Origin: DATIXD01 sp035518875
Lineage (GTDB): Bacteria; Pseudomonadota; Gammaproteobacteria; Methylococcales; Methylococcaceae
Direction of reading: 5' to 3'
NCBI GenBank assembly: GCA_035518875.1
Contig: DATIXD010000264.1
Coordinates: 1-35,344, forward strand
Length of the DNA: 35,344 bases
Positions within the stretch are counted from its first letter, which is position 1; each line of letters starts with the position of its first letter. This document shows, in pieces, positions 9,227-16,252 of this stretch. Position numbers and translations under genes: made by a program. Below the pieces are notes generated by a model. That model was not told the origin of the DNA and made no database searches. It saw only the letters and a list, made by a program, of their open reading frames with translations.

Positions 9227-10195
9227 ATGCATGCGATATTACCCTTAGTACGCGCCGGCGATTTCCCGGCCATCGTCCGCGGCAAGCTGGACACGGTGCA
9301 GGTGAATCTGGGTTACCGCTGCAACCAGACCTGCCTGCACTGCCATGTCAATGCGGGCCCCCAGCGCAAGGAAATGATGGGCCTGGAAACCGTCAACCAG
9401 GTGCTCGACCTGCTGCGACGCTCGAAAGTTTCCACCCTGGATTTGACCGGCGGCGCGCCGGAGCTGAACCCGCATTTCCGCTACCTCGTGGAAACCGCGC
9501 GGGGGTTGGGCCTTCGGGTGATCGACCGCTGCAATCTCACCATCCTGGAAGAACCCGGTTACGAAGACCTGGCCGATTTCCTGGCGGCCCGACGGGTGGA
9601 AATCACCGCCTCCCTGCCCTGTTATCTGGAAGACAATGTGGACCGGCAGCGCGGACACGGCGTATTCAAGGCCAGCATCCGCATCCTCGCTAAACTCAAT
9701 GCGCTAGGTTACGGACAATCTGACTCCGGGCTGATTCTGAACCTGGTCTACAACCCGCAGGGACCGACGCTGCCGCCCGCCCAGGCGGATTTGGAAGAGG
9801 ACTATCATCGCGAGCTGAAAGCCCGTTACGATGTCGTGTTCAACCACCTCTATGCGCTCGCCAACATGCCCATCCAGCGCTTCGGCAGCATCCTGGTATC
9901 CAGGGGGCAATTCGATGCCTACATGCGTTTGTTGAAAGACGCCCATCGAGATGAAAACCTGGACGGCGTCATGTGCCGCAGCCTGATCAGCGTGGACTGG
10001 CAGGGTTTTGTCCACGACTGCGACTTCAACCAGATGCTGGGAATGCCCTTTGGCGGGGGACGGCGTCATATCAGCGAAATCGTCCCCGACAGCCTGCAAG
10101 GCCAAACCATCGCCACGGCTGATCACTGCTACGGCTGCACCGCCGGTTACGGAAGCTCGTGCGGCGGCGCGTTTTCGCGCCCCGCCTCAGGGTGA
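9227..10195 (+). CDS. arsS: Arsenosugar biosynthesis radical SAM protein ArsS
   Basis: Radical SAM enzyme of the ArsS family, which by family knowledge transfers a 5'-deoxyadenosyl group to methylated arsenic on the way to arsenosugars. The 322-residue protein has the [4Fe-4S]/SAM motif CNQTCLHC (Cys32, Cys36, Cys39), the LDLTGGAPELNP segment, and the family's C-terminal Cys-rich end CYGCTAGYGSSCGGA (Cys301, Cys304, Cys312), plus conserved MCR and HDCDFNQ motifs. Length is normal. The preceding arsenic methyltransferase ArsM is not in the window. It is divergent from the VTT-oxidoreductase, with 157 bp shared between them, and convergent with gspB. The start ATG at 9227 has only a weak upstream purine stretch. 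Family assignment is strong; activity in this organism is inferred. Confidence 0.93.
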   Translation: MHAILPLVRAGDFPAIVRGKLDTVQVNLGYRCNQTCLHCHVNAGPQRKEMMGLETVNQVLDLLRRSKVSTLDLTGGAPELNPHFRYLVETARGLGLRVIDRCNLTILEEPGYEDLADFLAARRVEITASLPCYLEDNVDRQRGHGVFKASIRILAKLNALGYGQSDSGLILNLVYNPQGPTLPPAQADLEEDYHRELKARYDVVFNHLYALANMPIQRFGSILVSRGQFDAYMRLLKDAHRDENLDGVMCRSLISVDWQGFVHDCDFNQMLGMPFGGGRRHISEIVPDSLQGQTIATADHCYGCTAGYGSSCGGAFSRPASG

Positions 10196-10247
10196 TCTTG
10201 GCCAGGATCGCGGCGGGTTACAACCTATTTCCCAGCAGTCGAAATAC

Positions 10248-11138
10248 TCAGCGATTCGACACGCGAAACCTCGATCCGTTGAGTTCCAACACCAGGCTAT
10301 CGGCACGGATATCCACCAAAACGGCACCGCCGGGCAGGCGGTCACCTCTGCTGTATTTCACCATGTCGATGACCGCGAAGCGCTCCTCGGGCACCGACGA
10401 ATAGGCTAACATGTTGACTTTGATTGCCGGGATTCGCCGCTGAAAATCCGCGGGCATCGCGCTCAACAGGGGTATGGAGTCATGCTTGGCGTCGATATCG
10501 GTAGACGGTTCTTCCGTTATGGCGGATCGCGCTGATGGCGTCTCGGGGACGGGGTTTTCTCCGATCGGTAGAGATTCCGGGTCGGCTTGGCGGGCGATGT
10601 TTTCCGTCGGCACCCTGTCCTCGCCGAGTTCTTCTTCAAATGACTCAGGTGTAACCCGCGCGCGAAGGGGCTTCTTGGCTGACGCCCGTTTGTTTGCACT
10701 TACAAATTCGTTCGGCAAGGATTGGCTCGCCGTTCTGCCGGCTTTCTCCGGAGGCTTTTCCGGCATCGGACCCTTTTCGGCTGAACTTGTCGCGTCCGTA
10801 TCGGTCTTCGCGGCCGGATTGCCCAACGAGCCGGGATTGGGCTGCGGCGCTTCGGTTACCGCGATATTTGGCATTTTCTCTGTCATCCCTGCACTCTCGG
10901 CGGGCTTTTTGTGCTGCTCCACACCGATCGGTTGCAGCGGGGGACGGCTTGTTTCCCGTCCCGCGAACCCAAAATAAAACAGCGCTGCGCCGTTCAGTCC
11001 GAGGAGCAGCGCGAACAGCCAAGGCAGCCAGGTCTGTCGCCTGGACGGCGGCTCGGCTACCAGCGACGGCAATGACGGCGCCTGACCCAGCTGGCGTTCG
11101 CGCTCCGATTTTCGCAATGCTTCAAGGATGTAGGACAT
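10248..11138 (-). CDS. gspB: GspB/ExeB-type general secretion pathway protein
   Basis: Inner-membrane partner of GspA that helps assemble or position the type II secretion secretin through the peptidoglycan. I place the start at 11138, giving 296 residues, because MSYILEALRKSERERQ is the usual family N-terminus; an upstream ATG at 11174 would only add residues overlapping the gspA stop. Visible: a short cytoplasmic N-terminus, one membrane segment (LPWLFALLLGLNGAALFYFG, about 38-57), a long Pro/Ala/Glu-rich periplasmic linker, and the C-terminal T2SS-B domain (PAIKVNMLAYSSVPEERFAV...ADSLVLELNGSRFRV). It follows gspA by 16 bp, so the two are co-transcribed. No other gsp gene is in the window. 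Confidence 0.9.
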   Translation of the reverse strand: MSYILEALRKSERERQLGQAPSLPSLVAEPPSRRQTWLPWLFALLLGLNGAALFYFGFAGRETSRPPLQPIGVEQHKKPAESAGMTEKMPNIAVTEAPQPNPGSLGNPAAKTDTDATSSAEKGPMPEKPPEKAGRTASQSLPNEFVSANKRASAKKPLRARVTPESFEEELGEDRVPTENIARQADPESLPIGENPVPETPSARSAITEEPSTDIDAKHDSIPLLSAMPADFQRRIPAIKVNMLAYSSVPEERFAVIDMVKYSRGDRLPGGAVLVDIRADSLVLELNGSRFRVSNR

Positions 11139-11154
11139 GATCATTATTGTGTAG

Positions 11155-13020
11155 TCAATCGAGCTTGGAGCCAAGCCATGGGATAGCGGGATCTTTGATT
11201 TGCTTGTCGAGATGGATCATGGTCTGGGGTCCCACGAGGCCGTCCGCAACCAAACCATGCTCCATCTGGAAAGCAATGACCCTTGCCTTTAATTTTTCAT
11301 CGAAATAGCCCTCCCTCCCCGACGGCGCGATGCCGAGCCGATCCCTGAGCCACTTGACGGCTTCCCGGTTGTCGCCGAGTTTGATCGATGTCGCATTGTT
11401 GCCCGGAGGCTTCCACAGCAAAACGGCCTCGCCCCGCCAAAAAGGCAGAATCTCCGCCAAGGCGAAGTCATGAGTTCGATCGCCGAGGAATAGCTGCGCC
11501 TGGTCATCGCGAATCTGCTTGAGGGTCGCGTAACGCCTGCTCCCATCGCTCAAATCGAACTCGAGAACCGCAGGGTGATCGAAGCTCATGAGCTGAGACC
11601 AGTTTCCCTTGTGAAACAGGCAGCGCAAACCGTTCTGTTTGGCCGAAAGGCATTCATCCTCACCGTTCATTGGCGCCTGCATCCCCCATAAGGCGAACAA
11701 ATGGGCGAAGGCGGCTTTACGGGTGAGATTCGGCTCCGCGACGAATTTTCCGAATCCCCCTTCCGGGGTCGGAGTAGGTGCTGGCCCGAGGCTGGTTGGA
11801 CGTGCAGCGCTCGAGTCAACGGGCTGTGGTACGTCCGGTTGTGGTGTTTCGGATTTCAGAGGTTCCGGGGGGGTATCGCCTGATCCAGCGCCGGCATTGC
11901 TTTGCGACGGCGGGCCTGCAGCGGAGGACGCCATGGGTTCTGTGGGGACGGCGGGTTTAGGGTCATTTCTGGCATCGGTGTTTGTGATATGGCTCTGCCG
12001 AGCTTGTTCTGCGTTCGAGGCTGGCGGCATCGTGAGACTTTGGCGCGGGGTGATTCCCAGGTTCACCTGCTCGAAAACCGTCGCCAGCTTGGCGGGAATT
12101 GAACCGGCGTCTAGATGTGGCACAAAACCGAAATAGACGCCTGCGACCAACATGAGCGCGATGGCTGTCAAGGCACCAGTCACTGGGTTCGTGAAACGCC
12201 ACGCCCCACTGGGTGGTAGCACTTCTCTAGCAGCTTTGCGGACGATCGAGCAGCCGACTTTCGTTTTTCCGAGGGTATAAGCGCCCAACAAGGCGCGGTC
12301 GCAAATGAGATTGATCAGACGCGGGATGCCGCCCGACAGGTGATGAATCATGACCTCGGCCAGGGGGCTGAATAGCCGGCTCCCGCCGCCGCTGATCGCG
12401 ATGCGGTGGCGAATGTAGGCCGCAGTTTCGATGGAGGAAAGCGGACGCAAATGGTAACGCGCGCTGATGCGCTGCGAGAGCTGGCGCAGATTCTCCCGTT
12501 TGAGCAATTGGTTCAGCTCGGGTTGACCGACCAGAATGATCTGCAACAGCTTCGTTTCATCGGTTTCAAGATTGGTCAGCAAGCGAATCTGTTCAAGTAC
12601 GTCGTAGTTCAAGTTCTGGGCTTCGTCGATCAGAACGACCGTTCGCCTTCCCCGCGCGTGGACTTCGAGCAGATGGTGATTCAATCGGTCGATAAGCAGC
12701 TTCAAGCTGGCTCGGTGTTGGGGATGGGGAATTCGGAGCTCATCGCAGATGCTGGCGACCAATTCCCGGGGATTCAGGCGGGGATTGAAAATGACGGCAA
12801 TATCCACATCCTCGGGCAATTGTTCCAACAGACATCGGCAAAGCGTGGTCTTGCCGGTCCCGACCTCGCCGGTCAGAGCGACGAATCCGCCGCCCGCGCT
12901 GACGCCAAATAACAAATGAGCCAAAGCTTCCCGATGTTGCGGGCTCAAATAGACATAGCGCGGATTGGGTGCAATGGAAAAAGGAGGCGCACTGAAATTG
13001 AAATGCTGTAAGTACATCAT
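11155..13020 (-). CDS. gspA: GspA/ExeA-type AAA ATPase with peptidoglycan-binding domain
   Basis: ATPase of the GspAB complex that inserts the type II secretion secretin. In 621 residues: N-terminal YLQHFNFSAPPFSIAPNPRY family signature, Walker A GEVGTGKTT (51-59), Walker B VVLIDEAQNL (Asp132, Glu133), sensor-type GQPEL (165-169), one membrane segment at about 282-299, a Pro/Ser/Thr-rich linker, a C39-peptidase-like domain typical of GspA, and a C-terminal peptidoglycan-binding domain (WLRDRLG...DGLVGPQTMIHL). Two ATGs lie in tandem at 13020 and 13017; the second gives the more usual MYLQHF start. First gene of gspAB. Two CRP-like palindromes lie 33-70 bp upstream. Similar ATPases occur in exopolysaccharide loci (XrtA-associated), but the following gspB favours the T2SS role. 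Confidence 0.93.
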   Translation of the reverse strand: MMYLQHFNFSAPPFSIAPNPRYVYLSPQHREALAHLLFGVSAGGGFVALTGEVGTGKTTLCRCLLEQLPEDVDIAVIFNPRLNPRELVASICDELRIPHPQHRASLKLLIDRLNHHLLEVHARGRRTVVLIDEAQNLNYDVLEQIRLLTNLETDETKLLQIILVGQPELNQLLKRENLRQLSQRISARYHLRPLSSIETAAYIRHRIAISGGGSRLFSPLAEVMIHHLSGGIPRLINLICDRALLGAYTLGKTKVGCSIVRKAAREVLPPSGAWRFTNPVTGALTAIALMLVAGVYFGFVPHLDAGSIPAKLATVFEQVNLGITPRQSLTMPPASNAEQARQSHITNTDARNDPKPAVPTEPMASSAAGPPSQSNAGAGSGDTPPEPLKSETPQPDVPQPVDSSAARPTSLGPAPTPTPEGGFGKFVAEPNLTRKAAFAHLFALWGMQAPMNGEDECLSAKQNGLRCLFHKGNWSQLMSFDHPAVLEFDLSDGSRRYATLKQIRDDQAQLFLGDRTHDFALAEILPFWRGEAVLLWKPPGNNATSIKLGDNREAVKWLRDRLGIAPSGREGYFDEKLKARVIAFQMEHGLVADGLVGPQTMIHLDKQIKDPAIPWLGSKLD

Positions 13021-13052
13021 GGATTAGTTCTTGAATGACCGTCTGCTTGGCT

Positions 13053-13068
13053 TGTGAAATATTTCACA
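13053..13068. promoter_or_regulatory. CRP/Vfr-like operator 1 upstream of gspAB
   Basis: The 16-bp TGTGAAATATTTCACA is a perfect palindrome that matches every fixed base of the E. coli CRP consensus TGTGA-N6-TCACA. It ends 33 bp before the gspA start codon. Binding by a CRP/Vfr-type regulator is inferred. Confidence 0.6.
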
Positions 13069-13076
13069 GATTCCCC

Positions 13077-13090
13077 GTGAAACAAATCAC
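13077..13090. promoter_or_regulatory. CRP/Vfr-like operator 2 (second copy)
   Basis: GTGAAACAAATCAC has the GTGA-N6-TCAC core and shares 10 of 14 bases with the first site. The two centres are 23 bp apart, about two helical turns, so dimers would sit on nearly the same face of the DNA. Confidence 0.5.
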
Positions 13091-13274
13091 CGCCGATGCC
13101 AACGGTGAATGGTATCTTTTCGTTAGTCCCGATTCGCTTTCGCAGAAGGTTAGAGAGTCAGTCGTCATTCTACGAGGTGGAGCAACCGCCAACACTGAGT
13201 GAATCGTCCTACGTATACCGAAATAACGCGGTCTTCGAACAATGGTCCAAGAAATCGCTTGACCGGAGCCCAAT

Positions 13275-13661
13275 ATGAGCCAAGAAGCCGAAATGTTCAA
13301 AGAAATTGACAGCCTGATCCGTGCCGCTTATGCAGAACTCGGCACCCTGCAACTCCACTTGATCGAAGCTCACGAACGCGAGCTCAGTCCAACCGAACTG
13401 GGCATTCACATCGCCGATCTGGGTCGCCGAATTTCCACATGGAGACGCGAGCGTGAGTCATTATCCCGCAGCACGAGCGCACCTTCCAAAACGACAACGA
13501 ATGCGGCGCCCGATGGCGGTTTCGCGCAAGAAGATTTAAGCGTTGGTGTCGCCGCCGGCCGTCGACATGCGGCTCCTCCTAAAAAAAAGCAAGCTCGCGT
13601 CGGCGATCCGCAGGGCGCTCGCACCGGTTCAGCCGCCACCGCCGTTAACGCACTCATGTAA
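13275..13661 (+). CDS. Small protein of unknown function
   Basis: I do not recognise this 128-residue protein. The first 60 or so residues look like an amphipathic helical segment rich in Glu, Leu and Arg (EIDSLIRAAYAELGTLQLHL, then ELGIHIADLGRRISTWRRER). The rest is a Ser/Ala/Lys-rich, probably disordered tail with a PPKKKQ patch. No membrane segment or signal peptide is seen. A GGAG purine stretch lies about 8 bases before the ATG, supporting the start. It is divergent from gspA and precedes dhaK by 171 bp. An antisense frame over its 3' half (13406-13657) has a less protein-like composition. Moderate confidence that it is a real gene. Confidence 0.5.
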   Translation: MSQEAEMFKEIDSLIRAAYAELGTLQLHLIEAHERELSPTELGIHIADLGRRISTWRRERESLSRSTSAPSKTTTNAAPDGGFAQEDLSVGVAAGRRHAAPPKKKQARVGDPQGARTGSAATAVNALM

Positions 13662-13832
13662 TACCTGCGATTCTAAGTTCGCTTATGTCAAACTCTCCCG
13701 CGCCATGCGCCCCGCATCTCAGCGTAGACAAGCGGGCGCTGGATGAGTTCTACTTTGAGATGCCGTCCATCCCTCGGAGAAGCAGCGTAAGCGGCAGCGA
13801 TTCCGCCTAATAGTTCAAGTCTTGAAAATCTC

Positions 13833-14822
13833 ATGAAAAAATTCATCAACACCATCGACAGTCTGCTCGATGAAAGCCTGGGTGGTTTCGGGAAGGCGCA
13901 TGCCGATGTGATCCAGCTCAACCCCCAACCGCGCTTCATCAAACGAATCAGCCCTACCCGACCAGGGAAGGTGGCGCTGATTTCGGGTGGCGGTTCGGGG
14001 CACGAACCGCTGCATGCCGGCTTCGTCGGTTTGGGCATGCTGGACGCCGCGTGTCCTGGGCAGATATTCACCTCCCCTAGCCCGGACCAGATGCTGGCCG
14101 CCGCGCAGGCTACAGAGAATGGCGGCGGGGTCTTGTTCATCGTCAAGAACTACGCGGGCGATGTGATGAATTTCGAGATCGCCGCCGAAATGCTGGCTTG
14201 CCAGAACCAGACGATCTTGGTGCACGATGACGTCTCCATTCCGGAGACCCAAGGCATCGGACGGCGCGGGGTGGCGGGAACCACGATCGTGGAGAAAATC
14301 GTCGGCGCCGCGGCGGAGCGCGGCGCGGATCTGGCGGCTTGCAGGGCGCTGGGCGAGCGGGTCGTCCGCGCCACTGCGTCGATGGGCGTGGCGCTTAGCA
14401 GCTGCACCGTGCCCGCCCTGGGCAAACCCACGTTCGATATCGGTCCCGATGAAATGGAGATGGGCGTGGGCATCCATGGCGAGCGCGGCCGCGAGCGCAT
14501 GAAACTGACCAGTGCCTCTGTGATTGTCGAGCAGTTAGCGAACGCCATAGATACGGAATTGAAGCCGCAACCCGGGCAGCCGGCGTTATTGCACGTCAAC
14601 GGCTTAGGCGCAACACCCGCGATGGAATTGTACCTGATCTACGACTTGGCCTACCGGTTTTGGCAGGAGCGCGGCGTCGCCGTTGTCCGTTCTTTGGTTG
14701 GCAACTATACGACTTCGCTCGACATGGCGGGATGTTCGATCACGCTCACCCTGCTCGACGATGAGCTGCTGCGCCTGTGGGATGCGCCGGTCCGTACGGC
14801 CGCCTTACGTTGGGGTTGCTGA
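13833..14822 (+). CDS. dhaK: Dihydroxyacetone kinase subunit DhaK
   Basis: Binds dihydroxyacetone covalently so that the DhaL domain can phosphorylate it to DHAP. The 329-residue protein starts with the usual MKKFIN, has the GGGSGHEPLH motif (His57 stabilises the substrate) and GVGIHGERG, where His215 is the expected hemiaminal-forming residue (His218/His230 in studied homologues), and ends with the typical PVRTAALRWG. Length is normal. The partner dhaL is downstream but on the opposite strand, and their 3' ends overlap by 18 bp. There is no dhaM or other PTS component in the window, so the phosphoryl donor (ATP or a PTS protein) cannot be read from the sequence. Only a weak ribosome binding site is seen. 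Confidence 0.95.
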   Translation: MKKFINTIDSLLDESLGGFGKAHADVIQLNPQPRFIKRISPTRPGKVALISGGGSGHEPLHAGFVGLGMLDAACPGQIFTSPSPDQMLAAAQATENGGGVLFIVKNYAGDVMNFEIAAEMLACQNQTILVHDDVSIPETQGIGRRGVAGTTIVEKIVGAAAERGADLAACRALGERVVRATASMGVALSSCTVPALGKPTFDIGPDEMEMGVGIHGERGRERMKLTSASVIVEQLANAIDTELKPQPGQPALLHVNGLGATPAMELYLIYDLAYRFWQERGVAVVRSLVGNYTTSLDMAGCSITLTLLDDELLRLWDAPVRTAALRWGC

Positions 14823-15455
14823 GGGCTCCTCCGCCAAGACTTGGGCTATCGCGGCAATCATCAACTGGCTGGTCTTGGCTCCGGGGTCGAGGTGCCCTCT
14901 GGCGCGTTCGCCCAGAAAGGATGCGCGGCCCTTGGCAGCCAACATGTCGCGGGTGGATTCGACGCCCGCCTCCGCGGCGCGAGTGATTTTTTCCAAGACT
15001 TCCGGTAACGGCGCGGCTTCCGCTGCTTCCTGCCGCAGGGTCTTCGCCACGGGAATCAAAACATCGAGCAGTGTTTTTTCACCGAGATCCGCCCTTCCCC
15101 GCTGTTTGACGGCTTCCACGCCCTGGGCGAAAACTTCCGCAAAAGTTTGCAGGTTGAATGGCCGTTGCCGGACAGCCTTACCCATGGCGATGAAGAGCGT
15201 ACCGTAGAGAGAACCGGACGCGCCGCCCACCGCGGTCATCAGGGTCATCCCGATTTTCTGCAAGGCGGCGGCCCAATCGAGCCGATCGAATTCCGCGCTC
15301 TGTAGGACCAGGGCATTGATGCCGCGTTGCAAATTGATGACGTGGTCACCGTCGCCGATGGCCTGGTCCAGGGCAGTCACTGCCTCGGCATTTTCTTGAA
15401 TAACGGCTGCTATGGCCTGAATCAGACGGGGCAATGATGCGGGTGTCGGTTGCAT
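14805..15455 (-). CDS. dhaL: Dihydroxyacetone kinase subunit DhaL
   Basis: Nucleotide-binding subunit that transfers the phosphate to DhaK-bound dihydroxyacetone. In 216 residues the metal/ADP site LDQAIGDGDH has Asp30, Asp35 and Asp37, the same spacing as E. coli DhaL. The family Gly after DGDH is Val here (GDGDHVINLQRG). GGASGSLYGTLF and the KGRASFLGERARGHLDPGA segment are also family-typical. It is transcribed towards dhaK and overlaps its stop codon, which is unlike the usual same-strand dhaKL order. It must therefore have its own promoter in 15456-15931, where I see only an inverted repeat at 15586-15600 as a candidate element. Confidence 0.94.
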   Translation of the reverse strand: MQPTPASLPRLIQAIAAVIQENAEAVTALDQAIGDGDHVINLQRGINALVLQSAEFDRLDWAAALQKIGMTLMTAVGGASGSLYGTLFIAMGKAVRQRPFNLQTFAEVFAQGVEAVKQRGRADLGEKTLLDVLIPVAKTLRQEAAEAAPLPEVLEKITRAAEAGVESTRDMLAAKGRASFLGERARGHLDPGAKTSQLMIAAIAQVLAEEPSATPT

Positions 15456-15931
15456 GGCGGCTCGAGTAAATTAGCGCTTGGCGTCGCGCTCAGTTTATAG
15501 GCCATCGTGAGGTTTTCAGTTGCATCAAATTCAAATTCCTTCCATTTTCACGCAAAACCCCGGCCCGGCCTAATCGAGAATGCGCTTTGCACTTTGCAAA
15601 ATCGCCAAAAGCCAAGGAATGTCGGCCAGATCGAACTCTCCTTCGGCTCGCTGGTGCGAGTCGGCACCTTTTAGCGACACACAACGTCCAAAGTTCAATC
15701 ATCAGAACGACGCCGCTCCTTCCACGGCTTCCGTCAGGGCAATCAAATCCATGCACTGACGCCGAAAAACGTGGACGGTGCCGACCGCGCAGCGATGGCC
15801 GCAGAGAGATTGTCGGACTTTCCTCATCGTGTTCGGTAAAATGACCGGCAAAACCGGCAATCTCACTGACCATCTTGTGGTTGTACTGTCCCCAGCGCGC
15901 AGCGGGAGCAGTTGACTTCCGAGGATTGCAA
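15456..15931. other. Intergenic region between divergent dhaL and fccA
   Basis: About 476 bp with no convincing gene; frames crossing it on both strands lack protein-like composition and ribosome binding sites. It contains an inverted repeat TTTGCA-CTT-TGCAAA at 15586-15600, about 130 bp upstream of dhaL, and a TAAAAT -10 candidate for fccA at 15837-15842. Confidence 0.5.
15837..15842 (+). promoter_or_regulatory. Candidate -10 element for fccAB
   Basis: TAAAAT (5 of 6 bases of the sigma70 -10) lies 89 bp before the fccA start. No good -35 is found at normal spacing, so confidence is low. Confidence 0.25.
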
Positions 15932-16243
15932 ATGCCGATCACACGCGGATTCTTGATCCTGTTCGGAGGGCTTGTGTGCACACAGCCCCTGAGCGCCGCC
16001 GAACCCGGCGTTCCACGCCCAGCCGCAGCCACTCTGGCCCATGCCTGCGCCGGCTGTCATGGCACCTATGGACACAGCCAAGGCGCGACGCCTTCCATCA
16101 ACGGCAAACCGGAAGCCCAATTCATCCGGCTCCTACGTGAGTTCAAATCCGGGCAGCGGCCGGCTTCGGTCATGAACCGCATCGCACGGGGCTATACGGA
16201 CGAGGATTTCAAATCCTTGGCGGAATTCTTCAGAAATCGATGA
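15932..16243 (+). CDS. fccA: Sulfide dehydrogenase cytochrome subunit, monoheme (FccA-like)
   Basis: Periplasmic c-type cytochrome that takes electrons from the FccB flavoprotein during sulfide oxidation. I choose the ATG at 15932, not the one at 15875, because it is preceded by GAGG and begins a proper Sec signal peptide (PITRGFLILFGGLVCTQPLSA, cleavage about residue 22). This gives a 103-residue precursor. One heme site, CAGCH (Cys39, Cys42, His43), is present; Met81 is the likely sixth ligand. Only a single heme is encoded, unlike the larger diheme FccA of Allochromatium vinosum. fccB follows after 9 bp, so the two form an operon. Confidence 0.9.
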   Translation: MPITRGFLILFGGLVCTQPLSAAEPGVPRPAAATLAHACAGCHGTYGHSQGATPSINGKPEAQFIRLLREFKSGQRPASVMNRIARGYTDEDFKSLAEFFRNR

Positions 16244-16252
16244 GTTCCAGCG

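Larger units (their letters stand above)
13021..13274. other. gspA / 13275-gene intergenic region
   Basis: A 254-bp divergent region. It holds the two CRP-like sites near the gspA end. The rest shows no recognised element. A 60-codon plus-strand frame (13096-13278) crosses it and overlaps the next ATG by ATGA, but it has no ribosome binding site or recognisable composition, so I do not call it. Confidence 0.5.

Noticed and set aside
13096..13278. A 60-codon frame ending in an ATGA overlap with the small gene at 13275.
   Set aside because: The overlap suggests translational coupling, but there is no ribosome binding site, the composition is unremarkable and minus-strand frames cross the same area.
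15490..16032. A 180-codon minus-strand frame across the dhaL/fccA gap.
   Set aside because: It runs antisense through the fccA signal peptide and start, is Arg/Ser/Pro-rich and has no recognisable features.
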